Below, one piece after another: positions 41,149 to 50,091 of a DNA stretch of 64,000 nucleotides. The notes under the pieces are model-generated. The model saw nothing but the letters and a program-made list of their open reading frames with translations. It searched no databases and was not told the DNA's origin. The stretch is from positions 176,543 to 240,542 of the forward strand of contig DFKE01000017.1 in NCBI GenBank assembly GCA_002373505.1. Reading direction: 5' to 3'. Position numbers and translations under genes: made by a program. The number at the start of each line of letters is the position of its first letter. Positions within the stretch are counted from its first letter, which is position 1. This DNA comes from Bacteroidales bacterium UBA3653. GTDB taxonomy: Bacteria > Bacteroidota > Bacteroidia > Bacteroidales > Paludibacteraceae.

Positions 41149-43075
41149 TACAAACTTTGGATTTGTCCGAGTGGCGGCAGCAGTGCCGTACATGAGAGTG
41201 GCAGACTGCCGTTACAACGCCGAGCAGATTCGTGCTCAGATAGACGAAGCGATTGCTGAAGGCGTTGAGGTGATCTGTTTTCCGGAACTCAGTCTGACGG
41301 GCTACACATGTGCGGATTTGTTTTTCACCCAGCAGCTTCAGCAAAGCTCCATGCGTGAACTGGAAGCCCTGTGCGACTACACCCGTGGTAAGGCTATTAT
41401 CGTGCTGGTAGGGGCTCCCATGCCGGTGGACAACGATTTATACAACTGCGTTTTCGTCATTACGGACGGCGAGGTAATGGGTGTGGTACCCAAAGTGAAC
41501 CTGCCGAACACCGGTGAGTTTTACGAGAAACGCTGGTTCACTTCCGGCCGTGCGGCGCGCGAATACAAACCCGGAGGAGTGGAGCCGCGCATTCCGAAGA
41601 TAGAGATATGGAGCGGAGAAGTGCCGTTCGGAACAGACCTTCTCTTCTGCACACGCAACTATGCCTTCGGCGTAGAGATATGCGAGGACCTTTGGTCGCC
41701 GCTGCCGCCTTCTACCCAACTGGCTATTCAGGGGGCGGAGATCATCTTCAACCTCTCGTCCAGCAACTGTCTGGTAGGCAAGCATGCTTTCCGTCGCCAG
41801 ATGATCACCCAGCAGAGTGCGCGTGTGCATTGCGGTTACGTCTATACCTCGTCCGGAATAGGCGAGTCCACCACGGATGTGGTCTATTCCGGCAGTACCT
41901 ATATAGCGGAGAACGGAGAGATGTTATGTGAAGGCGAACGATTCCAGCGGATCAGTTCCATGGTTATTCAGGAGATCGACGTGGAGCGCCTCCGGACGGA
42001 TAGACAGCGCAACACCAATTTTACCAAAGACAAGACAGGCCATTACCGTCATATCAATGTAGCACCGATAGAGCGCGAGGAAGAGTTTACTGCGCCTATT
42101 CACCGTTCGTTCTCTACCGCGCCGTTCCTACCTAAGAAAGGCGATGAGGACCAGTACTGCATGGATATTTTCTCGATCCAGACCTCCGCTCTGGCGCGGC
42201 GATGGGAGCACACGCATGCTGAAACGCTTGAGGTAGGTATATCCGGCGGACTGGACAGCACGCTGGCTCTGCTGATCTGTGTGCAGACGGCCGATCTGTT
42301 AGGTTACGACCGGAGTCGGGTAGTAGGGGTGACCATGCCCGGATTCGGTACGAGCGACAGAACCTACCAAAATGCACTCCGGCTGATGGAAGAGCTCGGT
42401 ATTACCCATCGCGAGATATCTATCCGGGAGACCACGACGCAGCATCTGAGCGATATAGGCCATGTTATGGAAAACCATGATATTACCTATGAGAACGCCC
42501 AGGCCCGTGTGCGCACGCTGATTCTGATGGATCTGGCGAATGAACTGAACGGACTGGTGATCGGTACTGGCGATCTGAGCGAACTGGCGCTTGGCTGGTG
42601 TACGTACAACGGCGACCAGATGTCGATGTACTCCGTCAACGCCGGTATTCCCAAGACGCTTGTGCGGTACCTCGTGCGCTATGCGGCGGAGAACCTCTAT
42701 GGCGAACCGCTCCGCTCGATCCTGCTGGATGTATGCGATACACCTGTTTCGCCGGAGTTGCTGCCCACCGACGAGAACGGCGAGATAGCGCAGAAGACCG
42801 AAGACAAAGTAGGTCCGTACGAACTGCACGATTTCTTCCTCTTCTATTTCCTCCGCTTCGGTTTCACACGCGAGAAGATTAAATACATGGCGTGCCAGGC
42901 TTTTGAGGACCAGTATGATGAAGCTACTATCGACAAGTGGCTGGCTATCTTCATGCGCCGTTTCTGCACCCAGCAGTTCAAACGCTCATGCATGCCCGAC
43001 GGACCGAAAGTAGTGAGTGTTTCCCTGTCTCCGAGAGGAGACTGGAGAATGCCGTCCGACGCGTCTTGTATCTGA
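41144..43075 (+). CDS. nadE: Glutamine-dependent NAD+ synthetase
   Basis: A 643-residue two-domain enzyme that amidates nicotinic acid adenine dinucleotide. The N-terminal nitrilase-type amidase has Glu in ICFPELSLTGYT, Lys in PKVNLPNTGEFYEKR and Cys in FGVEICEDLW; the C-terminal synthetase has the ATP loop GISGGLDSTLAL and STKGDLSE-like GTGDLSELALGW. It overlaps a preceding mini-ORF by ATGA. No array is seen inside the gene. Confidence 0.96.
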   Translation: MNTNFGFVRVAAAVPYMRVADCRYNAEQIRAQIDEAIAEGVEVICFPELSLTGYTCADLFFTQQLQQSSMRELEALCDYTRGKAIIVLVGAPMPVDNDLYNCVFVITDGEVMGVVPKVNLPNTGEFYEKRWFTSGRAAREYKPGGVEPRIPKIEIWSGEVPFGTDLLFCTRNYAFGVEICEDLWSPLPPSTQLAIQGAEIIFNLSSSNCLVGKHAFRRQMITQQSARVHCGYVYTSSGIGESTTDVVYSGSTYIAENGEMLCEGERFQRISSMVIQEIDVERLRTDRQRNTNFTKDKTGHYRHINVAPIEREEEFTAPIHRSFSTAPFLPKKGDEDQYCMDIFSIQTSALARRWEHTHAETLEVGISGGLDSTLALLICVQTADLLGYDRSRVVGVTMPGFGTSDRTYQNALRLMEELGITHREISIRETTTQHLSDIGHVMENHDITYENAQARVRTLILMDLANELNGLVIGTGDLSELALGWCTYNGDQMSMYSVNAGIPKTLVRYLVRYAAENLYGEPLRSILLDVCDTPVSPELLPTDENGEIAQKTEDKVGPYELHDFFLFYFLRFGFTREKIKYMACQAFEDQYDEATIDKWLAIFMRRFCTQQFKRSCMPDGPKVVSVSLSPRGDWRMPSDASCI

Positions 43076-43084
43076 CACGGCTCG

Positions 43085-43124
43085 TAATATCGTAATATCG
43101 AAATAACGAAATAACGAAATATCG
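43085..43124. repeat. Octamer array between nadE and murB (5 units)
   Basis: taatatcg twice, aaataacg twice, aaatatcg; ends 4 bases before the murB ATG. Confidence 0.9.
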
Positions 43125-43128
43125 AAAA

Positions 43129-44121
43129 ATGATTAAAAATAATTTCCCCATTCCCAATACCTTCGGGCTTCCGGTGAAGGCAAGGATTTTCGCTGAATAT
43201 AGTTCGGTGGAGGAGTTGCGCGACTTGCTGAAACGCTATCAAGGCGAGCGGTTGTTGCATATTGGGCAGGGTTCCAACCTCCTTTTCACCGAAGATTTCG
43301 ACGGCATTGTTCTGCATTCCGCTATGCGTCGTGCGCGCTGCGTCAGTGAGGACAACGACCATGTATGGATAGAGGCGGATAACGGACTGGTGCTGGACGA
43401 ACTGATTGAGCAGTTGTGCGACATGGGGATATCCGGTCTGGAGAACCTGAGCTATATTCCCGGTGAAGTGGGGGCGTCAGCGGTACAGAACGTAGGAGCC
43501 TATGGTGTGGAAGTGAAGGATGTGATTGAGTCGGTTCGCGCTGTCGCTGTAGCGGACGGAGCGGAGCGTGTATTCACCAATGCCGAGTGTCATTACGGCT
43601 ATCGGGACAGTATTTTCAAGAACGATTTACGCGGACAATACATCATTACGCACGTTGTTTACAAGCTTAATAAGCATTTCGAGCCGAAGTTGGATTACGG
43701 CAATTTGCGCAGCGAAGCAGGAGACAAACCAACGCCAATGTCTGTTCGCGAGGCGGTTATCCACGTCCGTAAGCAAAAACTGCCGGAGGTGTCGGAACTT
43801 GGTTCGGCTGGATCGTTCTTCAAGAACCCCATTGTCTCACGGGAGAAATACGAGACACTTACGAGACAGATACGAGACGATAGCATACCCCATTACGAGC
43901 AGGAGGGAGGGATAAAAATACCTGCTGCATGGCTCATTGAGCAATGCGGATGGAAAGGCAAAATGATGGGTGGCGCGCAGTGTTACGAGAAACAGCCGCT
44001 GGTGCTGGTTAACCGCAACAACGCCACGCCGGAAGATATTGTTAATCTCGCTGCCGCTATCTGCAAGGACGTAAAAGACAAGTTCGGCATAGAAATATCA
44101 CCCGAAGTGAATTATATATAA
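43129..44121 (+). CDS. murB: UDP-N-acetylenolpyruvoylglucosamine reductase
   Basis: MurB of 330 residues, the FAD enzyme reducing the enolpyruvyl group in peptidoglycan precursor synthesis. FAD-site word LLHIGQGSNLLF, IPGEVGASAVQNVGAYG, YRDSIFK and the catalytic-serine word GSAGSFFKNP are present, with IPAAWLIEQCGWKG at the C-terminus. An 11-bp array (43849-43881) is embedded just after GSAGSFFKNP, encoding KYETLTRQIRDDS. It is directly followed by murA. Confidence 0.96.
   Translation: MIKNNFPIPNTFGLPVKARIFAEYSSVEELRDLLKRYQGERLLHIGQGSNLLFTEDFDGIVLHSAMRRARCVSEDNDHVWIEADNGLVLDELIEQLCDMGISGLENLSYIPGEVGASAVQNVGAYGVEVKDVIESVRAVAVADGAERVFTNAECHYGYRDSIFKNDLRGQYIITHVVYKLNKHFEPKLDYGNLRSEAGDKPTPMSVREAVIHVRKQKLPEVSELGSAGSFFKNPIVSREKYETLTRQIRDDSIPHYEQEGGIKIPAAWLIEQCGWKGKMMGGAQCYEKQPLVLVNRNNATPEDIVNLAAAICKDVKDKFGIEISPEVNYI
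43849..43881. repeat. 11-bp array in murB (3 units)
   Basis: tacgagacact, tacgagacaga, tacgagacgat; 33 bases, in frame. Confidence 0.8.
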
Positions 44122-44142
44122 TTAAAAATTACGAATTGAAAT

Positions 44143-45450
44143 ATGGCATCATTTATAGTTGAAGGCGGACATAAACTCCATGGCGCAATAACTCCGCAAG
44201 GCGCAAAAAACGAGGCACTGCAAGTGCTTTGTGCCGTTTTGCTGACCCAAGAGACGGTAGTTATTGACAACCTGCCGAATATATTGGACGTAAACAACCT
44301 CATCGATTTGCTTGGTTCGATAGGTGTGACGGTGGAGAAACTGGCGAAAGGAAAGTTCGCTTTCACGGCTGCCAACCTCGACACAGCGTACCTCCGGAGT
44401 GCGGATTTCCTCAAGAAATGCAACAAACTGCGCGGATCGGTCATGCTGATAGGTCCGCTCTTGGCGCGGCTCGGAGAAGTGACGTACGCCAAACCCGGAG
44501 GAGACAAGATAGGACGCCGCAGGCTGGACACACATTTCCAGGGAATGGTCAACCTCGGCGCTACCTTCACCTACGACCAGGACCTGCTTGCATATCATTT
44601 TGAAGGCAAGAACCTCAAAGGCGCCTATATGCTGTTGGACGAAGCGTCCGTCACCGGTACGGCGAACATAATCATGGCTTCTGTCCTCGCGAAAGGAACA
44701 ACAACGATTTATAACGCCGCCTGTGAACCCTACGTGCAGCAACTGTGCCGGATGCTCAATAATATGGGGGCAAAAATCAGCGGAGTAGGGTCTAACCTCC
44801 TGACGATAGAAGGAGTCAAATCTCTTCACGGCGCACAGCATAAACTGCTGCCGGATATGATTGAGGTCGGCTCGTTCATCGGCATGGCGGCTATAACAGG
44901 CTCGGAACTCCGCATAAAAGATGCCGGTATCCGCGACTTGGGAATTATCCCCGATGCCTTCCGCCGCCTCGGTATACGCATTGACGAAGACGGCGACGAT
45001 CTTGTTATTCCGGCGCAGGAACACTACCAGATCGAGTCTTTCCTCGATGGCTCTATCCTCACGGTAGCAGACGCGCCCTGGCCCGGACTGACGCCGGATC
45101 TGCTCTCTGTCCTCTTGGTGGTTGCAACGCAAGCCAAAGGATCGGTACTCATTCACCAGAAGATGTTCGAGTCCAGACTTTTCTTTGTGGACAAACTGAT
45201 TGATATGGGAGCCCAGATCATCCTCTGCGACCCGCACAGGGCAGTGGTGATAGGGCATGACCATACGCGCCAGCTGAAACGCAATAACATGACTTCGCCG
45301 GATATACGTGCCGGTATTGCTATGCTTATTGCTGCCATGAGTGCTGATGGTATCTCCAAGATTGATCACATCGACCAGATCGACCGCGGTTACGAAGACA
45401 TTGAGCACCGACTCAATGCTATCGGAGCATGTATCAAACGGGAGGATTGA
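44143..45450 (+). CDS. murA: UDP-N-acetylglucosamine 1-carboxyvinyltransferase (Asp active-site form)
   Basis: MurA of 435 residues, first committed step of peptidoglycan synthesis. Typical words GAKNEALQVLCAVLLT and the long inside-out barrel pattern are present. In the loop that holds the catalytic Cys115 of E. coli (PGGCxIGxRP), this protein has PGGDKIGRR, with Asp121 at that position. MurA with Asp there stays active but is known to resist fosfomycin. It starts 21 bases after murB. Confidence 0.95.
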   Translation: MASFIVEGGHKLHGAITPQGAKNEALQVLCAVLLTQETVVIDNLPNILDVNNLIDLLGSIGVTVEKLAKGKFAFTAANLDTAYLRSADFLKKCNKLRGSVMLIGPLLARLGEVTYAKPGGDKIGRRRLDTHFQGMVNLGATFTYDQDLLAYHFEGKNLKGAYMLLDEASVTGTANIIMASVLAKGTTTIYNAACEPYVQQLCRMLNNMGAKISGVGSNLLTIEGVKSLHGAQHKLLPDMIEVGSFIGMAAITGSELRIKDAGIRDLGIIPDAFRRLGIRIDEDGDDLVIPAQEHYQIESFLDGSILTVADAPWPGLTPDLLSVLLVVATQAKGSVLIHQKMFESRLFFVDKLIDMGAQIILCDPHRAVVIGHDHTRQLKRNNMTSPDIRAGIAMLIAAMSADGISKIDHIDQIDRGYEDIEHRLNAIGACIKRED

Positions 45451-45500
45451 TAGCGAAGTGTCTGCATCCGGGTACGTGCCGGTCATGAGATACCCTCGAC

Positions 45501-45540
45501 AACCACTAAGTATCACTAAGAACCACTAAGAACAACTAAC
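45501..45540. repeat. 10-bp array between murA and dsbD (4 units)
   Basis: aaccactaag, tatcactaag, aaccactaag, aacaactaac. Confidence 0.88.
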
Positions 45541-45576
45541 GTTTATTTTTTGGACAGAGCGTTCGAAAAAGATAAT

Positions 45577-47160
45577 ATGAGACGAATACTGACAATATTA
45601 TTGGCAATTTTTCCGCTAATGGTGGCGGCGCAGATGGTAGAGCCGGTGAAATGGAGCGGAGAAGAGATAGGTGACAGCGTGCGGCTGAAGGCTGTTATCG
45701 AGCCGAACTGGCACATGACGATTATTGAGTTCGGAGACAGAGAGTACGAACAGGAGTTCACGGACTCGTTTGTGGTTACAGTCGCCAAAGCCGATCTCAC
45801 GCCGATACGTTTCAATGCCTGCGACGACAAGATGTGTACCGCGCCGGAGGTGTGGTCTTTCGAGAGTACAGACCGCTCCGCTGACAGAGTACAGAATACA
45901 GACCGAATCGCCAATGACGGGAGGTCTTTGTGGGTTATTTTCCTGTTGGGCTTGTTGGGCGGATTATTGGCGATCTTTACGCCTTGCGTATGGCCGATTA
46001 TTCCTATGACTGTTTCGTTCTTCTTGAAGAAAGGCGGTGGACTGCGGGACGCTGTTCTATACGGACTGAGTATCATTATTCTCTATGTCGGTTTGGGTCT
46101 GTTGGTTACGGTTCTTTTCGGCGCTTCGGCGCTTAATGACCTCAGTACCAACGCCGTAGTGAATATCATTTTCTTCCTGATACTTGTTATTTTTGCACTG
46201 TCGTTTTTCGGGCTCTTCGAGATCACACTACCGGACAGCTGGTCCACAGCCTTAGACAACAAAGCCCGTTCCACGGGCGGCTTCCTCAGTATTCTGCTCA
46301 TGGCCTTCACGCTGGTCATTGTCTCTTTCTCCTGCACAGGTCCGATTATCGGCACGCTGCTGGTCGAAGCTGCCGGACGCAGTCTCTTGGCTCCGGCGAT
46401 AGGCATGTTGGGCTTCTCGATTGCCTTAGCTCTGCCGTTCTCGCTCTTTGCGATGTTCCCGCAGTGGCTCAAACAGGCACCTAAATCCGGTGACTGGATG
46501 ACCTCTTTCAAGGTCGTTCTGGCTTTCTTGGAATTGGCGCTCTCGCTCAAGTTCCTCTCGGTAGCCGATATGGCGTACGGGTGGGGTATATTGCCGCGCT
46601 GGCTCTTCATCGCAATCTGGATTGTTTGCTTCCTGGGCATAGGAATCTATCTTATATGGGATATATGGAGCGTATCGACCCCACGTAAAATCATCCGTGC
46701 GATCGTGATCATCCCATCCCTAGCTTTTGCGTTTTACCTGGTACCGGGTCTTCGCGGCGCACCGGTGAAGGCGATCAGTGCTTTTGCGCCGCCGATGCAG
46801 ATCGAGGGACGCGTGGTCTTCAACGACTACGAGGAAGGAATGGCGTACGCCCGTCAAACCGGCAAACCCGTTATTATTGACTTCACCGGCTACGGCTGTG
46901 TCAACTGCCGTAAGATGGAAGCCTATGTCTTGGACAACGACTCTGTCAAAGCGCGGTTGCAGAACTATGTCTTTATCGAACTTTTCGTGGACGACAAGCG
47001 AGACGGAATAGGGGATAAGAACAGTGCTATCCAACGGGAGCAGTTTGGCTCCAATGCCCAGCCGTTCTACGTGCAAATGGACGCGTATGGTCAGCAGGTA
47101 GCAGAACCGATGGCGTTCACCACCGACCCGATGGAGTTTATTAACTGGCTAAAATACTAA
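45577..47160 (+). CDS. dsbD: DsbD-type thiol:disulfide interchange protein
   Basis: About 527 residues: signal peptide (MRRILTILLAIFPLMVAAQ), an N-terminal immunoglobulin-like domain with CDDKMC, a membrane domain with some eight helices and the transfer cysteines in TPCVWPIIP and SFSCTGPIIG, and a C-terminal thioredoxin domain (GYGCVNCRKME). It carries electrons from cytoplasmic thioredoxin to the periplasm. ATG 45577 chosen for its signal peptide. A heptamer array (45864-45905, STDRSADRVQNTDRIA) sits in the linker before the first helix. Confidence 0.93.
   Translation: MRRILTILLAIFPLMVAAQMVEPVKWSGEEIGDSVRLKAVIEPNWHMTIIEFGDREYEQEFTDSFVVTVAKADLTPIRFNACDDKMCTAPEVWSFESTDRSADRVQNTDRIANDGRSLWVIFLLGLLGGLLAIFTPCVWPIIPMTVSFFLKKGGGLRDAVLYGLSIIILYVGLGLLVTVLFGASALNDLSTNAVVNIIFFLILVIFALSFFGLFEITLPDSWSTALDNKARSTGGFLSILLMAFTLVIVSFSCTGPIIGTLLVEAAGRSLLAPAIGMLGFSIALALPFSLFAMFPQWLKQAPKSGDWMTSFKVVLAFLELALSLKFLSVADMAYGWGILPRWLFIAIWIVCFLGIGIYLIWDIWSVSTPRKIIRAIVIIPSLAFAFYLVPGLRGAPVKAISAFAPPMQIEGRVVFNDYEEGMAYARQTGKPVIIDFTGYGCVNCRKMEAYVLDNDSVKARLQNYVFIELFVDDKRDGIGDKNSAIQREQFGSNAQPFYVQMDAYGQQVAEPMAFTTDPMEFINWLKY
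45864..45905. repeat. Heptamer array in dsbD (6 units)
   Basis: gagtaca, gaccgct, ccgctga, cagagta, cagaata, cagaccg. Its reverse complement shares the word ctgtcagcggagcggtctgt with both kdtA arrays. Confidence 0.8.
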
Positions 47161-47165
47161 AAATA

Positions 47166-47193
47166 GTCAAAAGTAAAAAGTCGAAAGAAAAAA
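47166..47193. repeat. Heptamer array between dsbD and rlmB (4 units)
   Basis: gtcaaaa, gtaaaaa, gtcgaaa, gaaaaaa; reverse-complement form of the ttttgac family. Confidence 0.75.
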
Positions 47194-47201
47194 GCAATAT
47201 T

Positions 47202-47981
47202 ATGATACAACGTAAAAACTATGACACCAAGCGACCGCCGGAGAAGGAGATGATTTTCGGTGTCCGCGCTGTGATGGAGGCTGTTGATGCAGGCAAAGTG
47301 CTGGACAAAGTACTCATCCGCCGCGACATGTCGTCTGCTATCGGACGCGAGTTATTACTCAAACTGGAAGGAACAGGAACGCAGATCCAGCGTGTGCCGG
47401 TAGAGAAACTGAACCAGTTCACCGACAAGAACCACCAAGGAGTAATCGCTTTCCTCAGTCCGATAGAGTTCTATCCTCTGGAGAACCTTGTGCAGGGTCT
47501 CTATGACGAAGGCAAGACGCCGCTGCTGATGCTGTTGGACGGAGTGACGGACGTGCGCAATTTCGGTGCTATCGCACGTACTTGCGTGTGCGCCGGTGTG
47601 GACGCGCTTATTATCGGTACGCGCGGCAGTGCTGCCATTAACGGAGATGCGGTAAAAGCTTCTGCCGGAGCGCTCCACTCATTACCTATATGCAAGGTAG
47701 AAAACTTGCAGAATGCACTACTGTATCTTAAAGAGAGCGGTCTTCGCATTATTGCCGCCACCGAACATACCGATCGTAACTATACGAAGGTGGACATGAC
47801 TGTACCTACTTGTATTGTCATGGGAAGTGAGGAAAAAGGCATTTATGAGGAGAACCTCAAACTCTGTACGGACCAGGTCCGTCTGCCTATGACAGGGGTT
47901 ATTGAGAGTCTCAATGTGTCTGTGGCGGCAGGTGTTTTCATCTATGAGGCAATAAGACAAAGACAAATTCACAGTAATTAA
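47202..47981 (+). CDS. rlmB: 23S rRNA 2'-O-methyltransferase, RlmB family
   Basis: A 259-residue SpoU-family methyltransferase: N-terminal L30-like substrate domain, then the knotted SPOUT domain with motif 1 NFGAIARTCVCAG, motif 2 IVMGSEEKGI and motif 3 SLNVSVAAGVF. RlmB methylates G2251 in the 23S P-loop; assignment within TrmH-like families is by overall likeness. It follows dsbD by 41 bases with an array between. Confidence 0.92.
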   Translation: MIQRKNYDTKRPPEKEMIFGVRAVMEAVDAGKVLDKVLIRRDMSSAIGRELLLKLEGTGTQIQRVPVEKLNQFTDKNHQGVIAFLSPIEFYPLENLVQGLYDEGKTPLLMLLDGVTDVRNFGAIARTCVCAGVDALIIGTRGSAAINGDAVKASAGALHSLPICKVENLQNALLYLKESGLRIIAATEHTDRNYTKVDMTVPTCIVMGSEEKGIYEENLKLCTDQVRLPMTGVIESLNVSVAAGVFIYEAIRQRQIHSN

Positions 47982-48031
47982 CAATTTTATCCCTCTCGTC
48001 CGGCTTGGAGGTGAAATGTAGCCGGGTAAGT

Positions 48032-48190
48032 ATGGCAAAATATATTTGTGATGTATGTGGTTATGAGTATGATCCTGCAGTAGGCGATCCGGATAACGGT
48101 ATCGCGCCGGGAACAGCATTTGAAGATCTCCCCGCAGACTGGGCATGTCCTCTTTGTGGTGTAGGAAAAGATCAATTCACACAAGCATAA
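48032..48190 (+). CDS. Rubredoxin
   Basis: A 52-residue rubredoxin with iron ligands C6/C9 (CDVCGYEYD) and C39/C42 (CPLCGV), and DNGIAPGTAFEDLPADW, the family core. It carries one electron at low potential in the cytoplasm. ATG 48032 is used; a GGAGG at 48007-48011 is too far upstream to be its ribosome site. It lies 12 bases before the flavodiiron gene, its likely electron acceptor, together forming an oxygen or NO detoxifying pair. Confidence 0.97.
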   Translation: MAKYICDVCGYEYDPAVGDPDNGIAPGTAFEDLPADWACPLCGVGKDQFTQA

Positions 48191-48202
48191 GAGATAGTTA
48201 TA

Positions 48203-49351
48203 ATGAGAAATATCAAATACGTCGGCTGTGATGATGCCGACTTGGATCTGTTTGAGAGCCAGTATGCGCTGCCGGAAGGCATGTGCTACAATAGTTATGT
48301 AGTTCTTGGTGAAGCCGAAGTAGCAGTAATGGATGCTATGGACGCGCGTTGCTGCGAGCAATGGCTTAAGAATGTGGAGGAAGCGCTGGACGGCCGTACT
48401 CCCGGTTATCTCGTTTGCCAGCATATGGAGCCGGACCATAGCGGGGCCATGGGGGCGTTCCTGAAGAAATATCCGGAGGCTACCGTACTATGCTCCAAGC
48501 AAGCGGTCGTTATGATGAACCAATTTGGTATCGAGGCGAAGAACGTACAGGTCGTAGCGGAGGGACAGAGCATTGATTTAGGCGGTCTGACGCTGCATTT
48601 TATTGCAGCTCCTATGGTGCATTGGCCCGAGGTCATTATGACTTATTGTCCGGAAGAAGAAGTGCTGTTCTCTGCAGACGGGTTTGGTAAGTTCGGTGTG
48701 TATCATGCCGATGAGGACGACTGGGCTTGTGAGGCACGCAGATACTATTTCAATATCGTTGGTAAATACGGCATACAGGTATCCAATGTACTGAAGAAAC
48801 TGGCAGACAAGCCGGTAGCAACGATTGCTCCGCTTCATGGTCCGGTATTGGAAGGAGAGAAGAAAGACGAGGCCTTGCGGCTCTATACTATCTGGAGTGC
48901 ATATGGTATTGAGACGGAGGGTGTATTGGTCGCTTATGCTTCTATCCACGGAAACACACGCCGTGTAGCGGAGAAGATAGCGGAGTTGTTGAAACAGAAG
49001 AATGCAGGCAAGGTTGCTATCACCGACCTCAGTCGTGACGATATGGCGGAAGCTATAGAAGATGCATTCCGCATGGACAAGCTTGTTCTTTGCTGCGCTA
49101 CCTATGATGGAGATATTTTCCCGCCGATGCATATGTTCCTCCATAAACTGCGTCTGAAAGGCTATCAGAATCGCCGTGTCGCCTTGGTGGAGAACGGTTC
49201 ATGGGCTCCTCAGGCTAACCGCGTCATGCGCGAGATGCTCTCCGGGTGCAAGAACGTAGAGATCGTTGAACCGTCTCTTACCGTACGCGGAGCACTCAAA
49301 CAGGAGCAGATGAACGATTTGGAGGCTGTTATTGATGCGCTCTTAGCATAA
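48203..49351 (+). CDS. Flavodiiron protein (A-type flavoprotein)
   Basis: A 382-residue protein with an N-terminal metallo-beta-lactamase-like diiron domain (H74, E76, D78, H79 in HMEPDHSG; H140; D159 in SADGFG; a further His in LHGPV) and a C-terminal flavodoxin domain (from about 255, VAYASIHGNTRRVAEKI). These enzymes reduce O2 to water or NO to N2O in anaerobes, taking electrons from rubredoxin, whose gene is directly upstream. Preference between O2 and NO is not readable. Confidence 0.95.
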   Translation: MRNIKYVGCDDADLDLFESQYALPEGMCYNSYVVLGEAEVAVMDAMDARCCEQWLKNVEEALDGRTPGYLVCQHMEPDHSGAMGAFLKKYPEATVLCSKQAVVMMNQFGIEAKNVQVVAEGQSIDLGGLTLHFIAAPMVHWPEVIMTYCPEEEVLFSADGFGKFGVYHADEDDWACEARRYYFNIVGKYGIQVSNVLKKLADKPVATIAPLHGPVLEGEKKDEALRLYTIWSAYGIETEGVLVAYASIHGNTRRVAEKIAELLKQKNAGKVAITDLSRDDMAEAIEDAFRMDKLVLCCATYDGDIFPPMHMFLHKLRLKGYQNRRVALVENGSWAPQANRVMREMLSGCKNVEIVEPSLTVRGALKQEQMNDLEAVIDALLA

Positions 49352-49357
49352 TGTCTG

Positions 49358-50074
49358 ATGACTGTCCTGTACGAAGACAACCATATTATAGCCGTCAATA
49401 AGACTTGCAACGAGATCGTGCAAGGCGACAAGACCGGCGATATACCGCTCTCGGAGACCGTTAAGGCATATATCAAAGAGAAGTATAACAAACCCGGAGA
49501 GGTATTTCTGGGCGTGACACACCGCTTGGACCGTCCTACGAGCGGAGTGGTGCTCTTTGCCCGTACGTCCAAAGCTCTTACGCGTCTGAACGATATGTTC
49601 AAAAGCCACGAACAGATACGTAAGACCTATTGGGCAATAGTGCAAGGTGCGCCCAAAATACCGGAAGCGCGGCTGGAGAACTATCTCGTCCGAAACGAGG
49701 CGCAGAACAAATCATATATCGCCAAACCCGGAGCCAAAGAGGCGAAACTCGCTGTCTTGAGTTACAAGACCCTTGTACGGGGCGATAATTATACGCTCTT
49801 GGAGATCAATCTGGAGACCGGACGGCACCACCAGATACGATGCCAGCTTGCAGCCCTCGGATATCCGGTCAAAGGCGATCTCAAGTATGGCGCAAGGCGC
49901 TCTAATCCGGACGGAGGTATATGTCTTCACGCCCGCCGGATAGAATTCATTCATCCTGTTAGCAAACAAGAAATATGTATTACCGCTCCGGTGCCCGATG
50001 ACGCACTTTGGCGCGCTTTAACAACCCCTCTCCAACTCTCCCCTCAAGGGAGAGAGAAGAATCCGGAAGTGTAA
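49358..50074 (+). CDS. RluA-family pseudouridine synthase
   Basis: A 238-residue RluA-type enzyme with the catalytic Asp58 in HRLDRPTSG and the family words LLEINLETGRHHQIRCQLA and YPVKGDLKYGA. It has no S4 domain, so it resembles the short RluA/TruC branch; the target uridine is unknown. The C-terminal TPLQLSPQGREKNPEV is encoded by a C-rich palindrome and is probably a replaced tail. It starts 6 bases after the flavodiiron stop. Confidence 0.92.
   Translation: MTVLYEDNHIIAVNKTCNEIVQGDKTGDIPLSETVKAYIKEKYNKPGEVFLGVTHRLDRPTSGVVLFARTSKALTRLNDMFKSHEQIRKTYWAIVQGAPKIPEARLENYLVRNEAQNKSYIAKPGAKEAKLAVLSYKTLVRGDNYTLLEINLETGRHHQIRCQLAALGYPVKGDLKYGARRSNPDGGICLHARRIEFIHPVSKQEICITAPVPDDALWRALTTPLQLSPQGREKNPEV
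50023..50056. repeat. C-rich palindrome at RluA-like 3' end
   Basis: acccctctccaactctccc then ctcaagggagaga. A relative in opposite sense lies at 50142-50173, so the two flank the gene junction. Confidence 0.7.
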
Positions 50075-50091
50075 TATAAATTATGGATTAT

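Noticed and set aside
41042..41344. N-terminal extension of queH
   Set aside because: It spans both divergent promoters and the start of nadE; QueH begins at ATG 41041.
44149..45516. A 455-codon open frame antisense to murA
   Set aside because: murA is unambiguous on the plus strand; the antisense frame is a codon-bias shadow.
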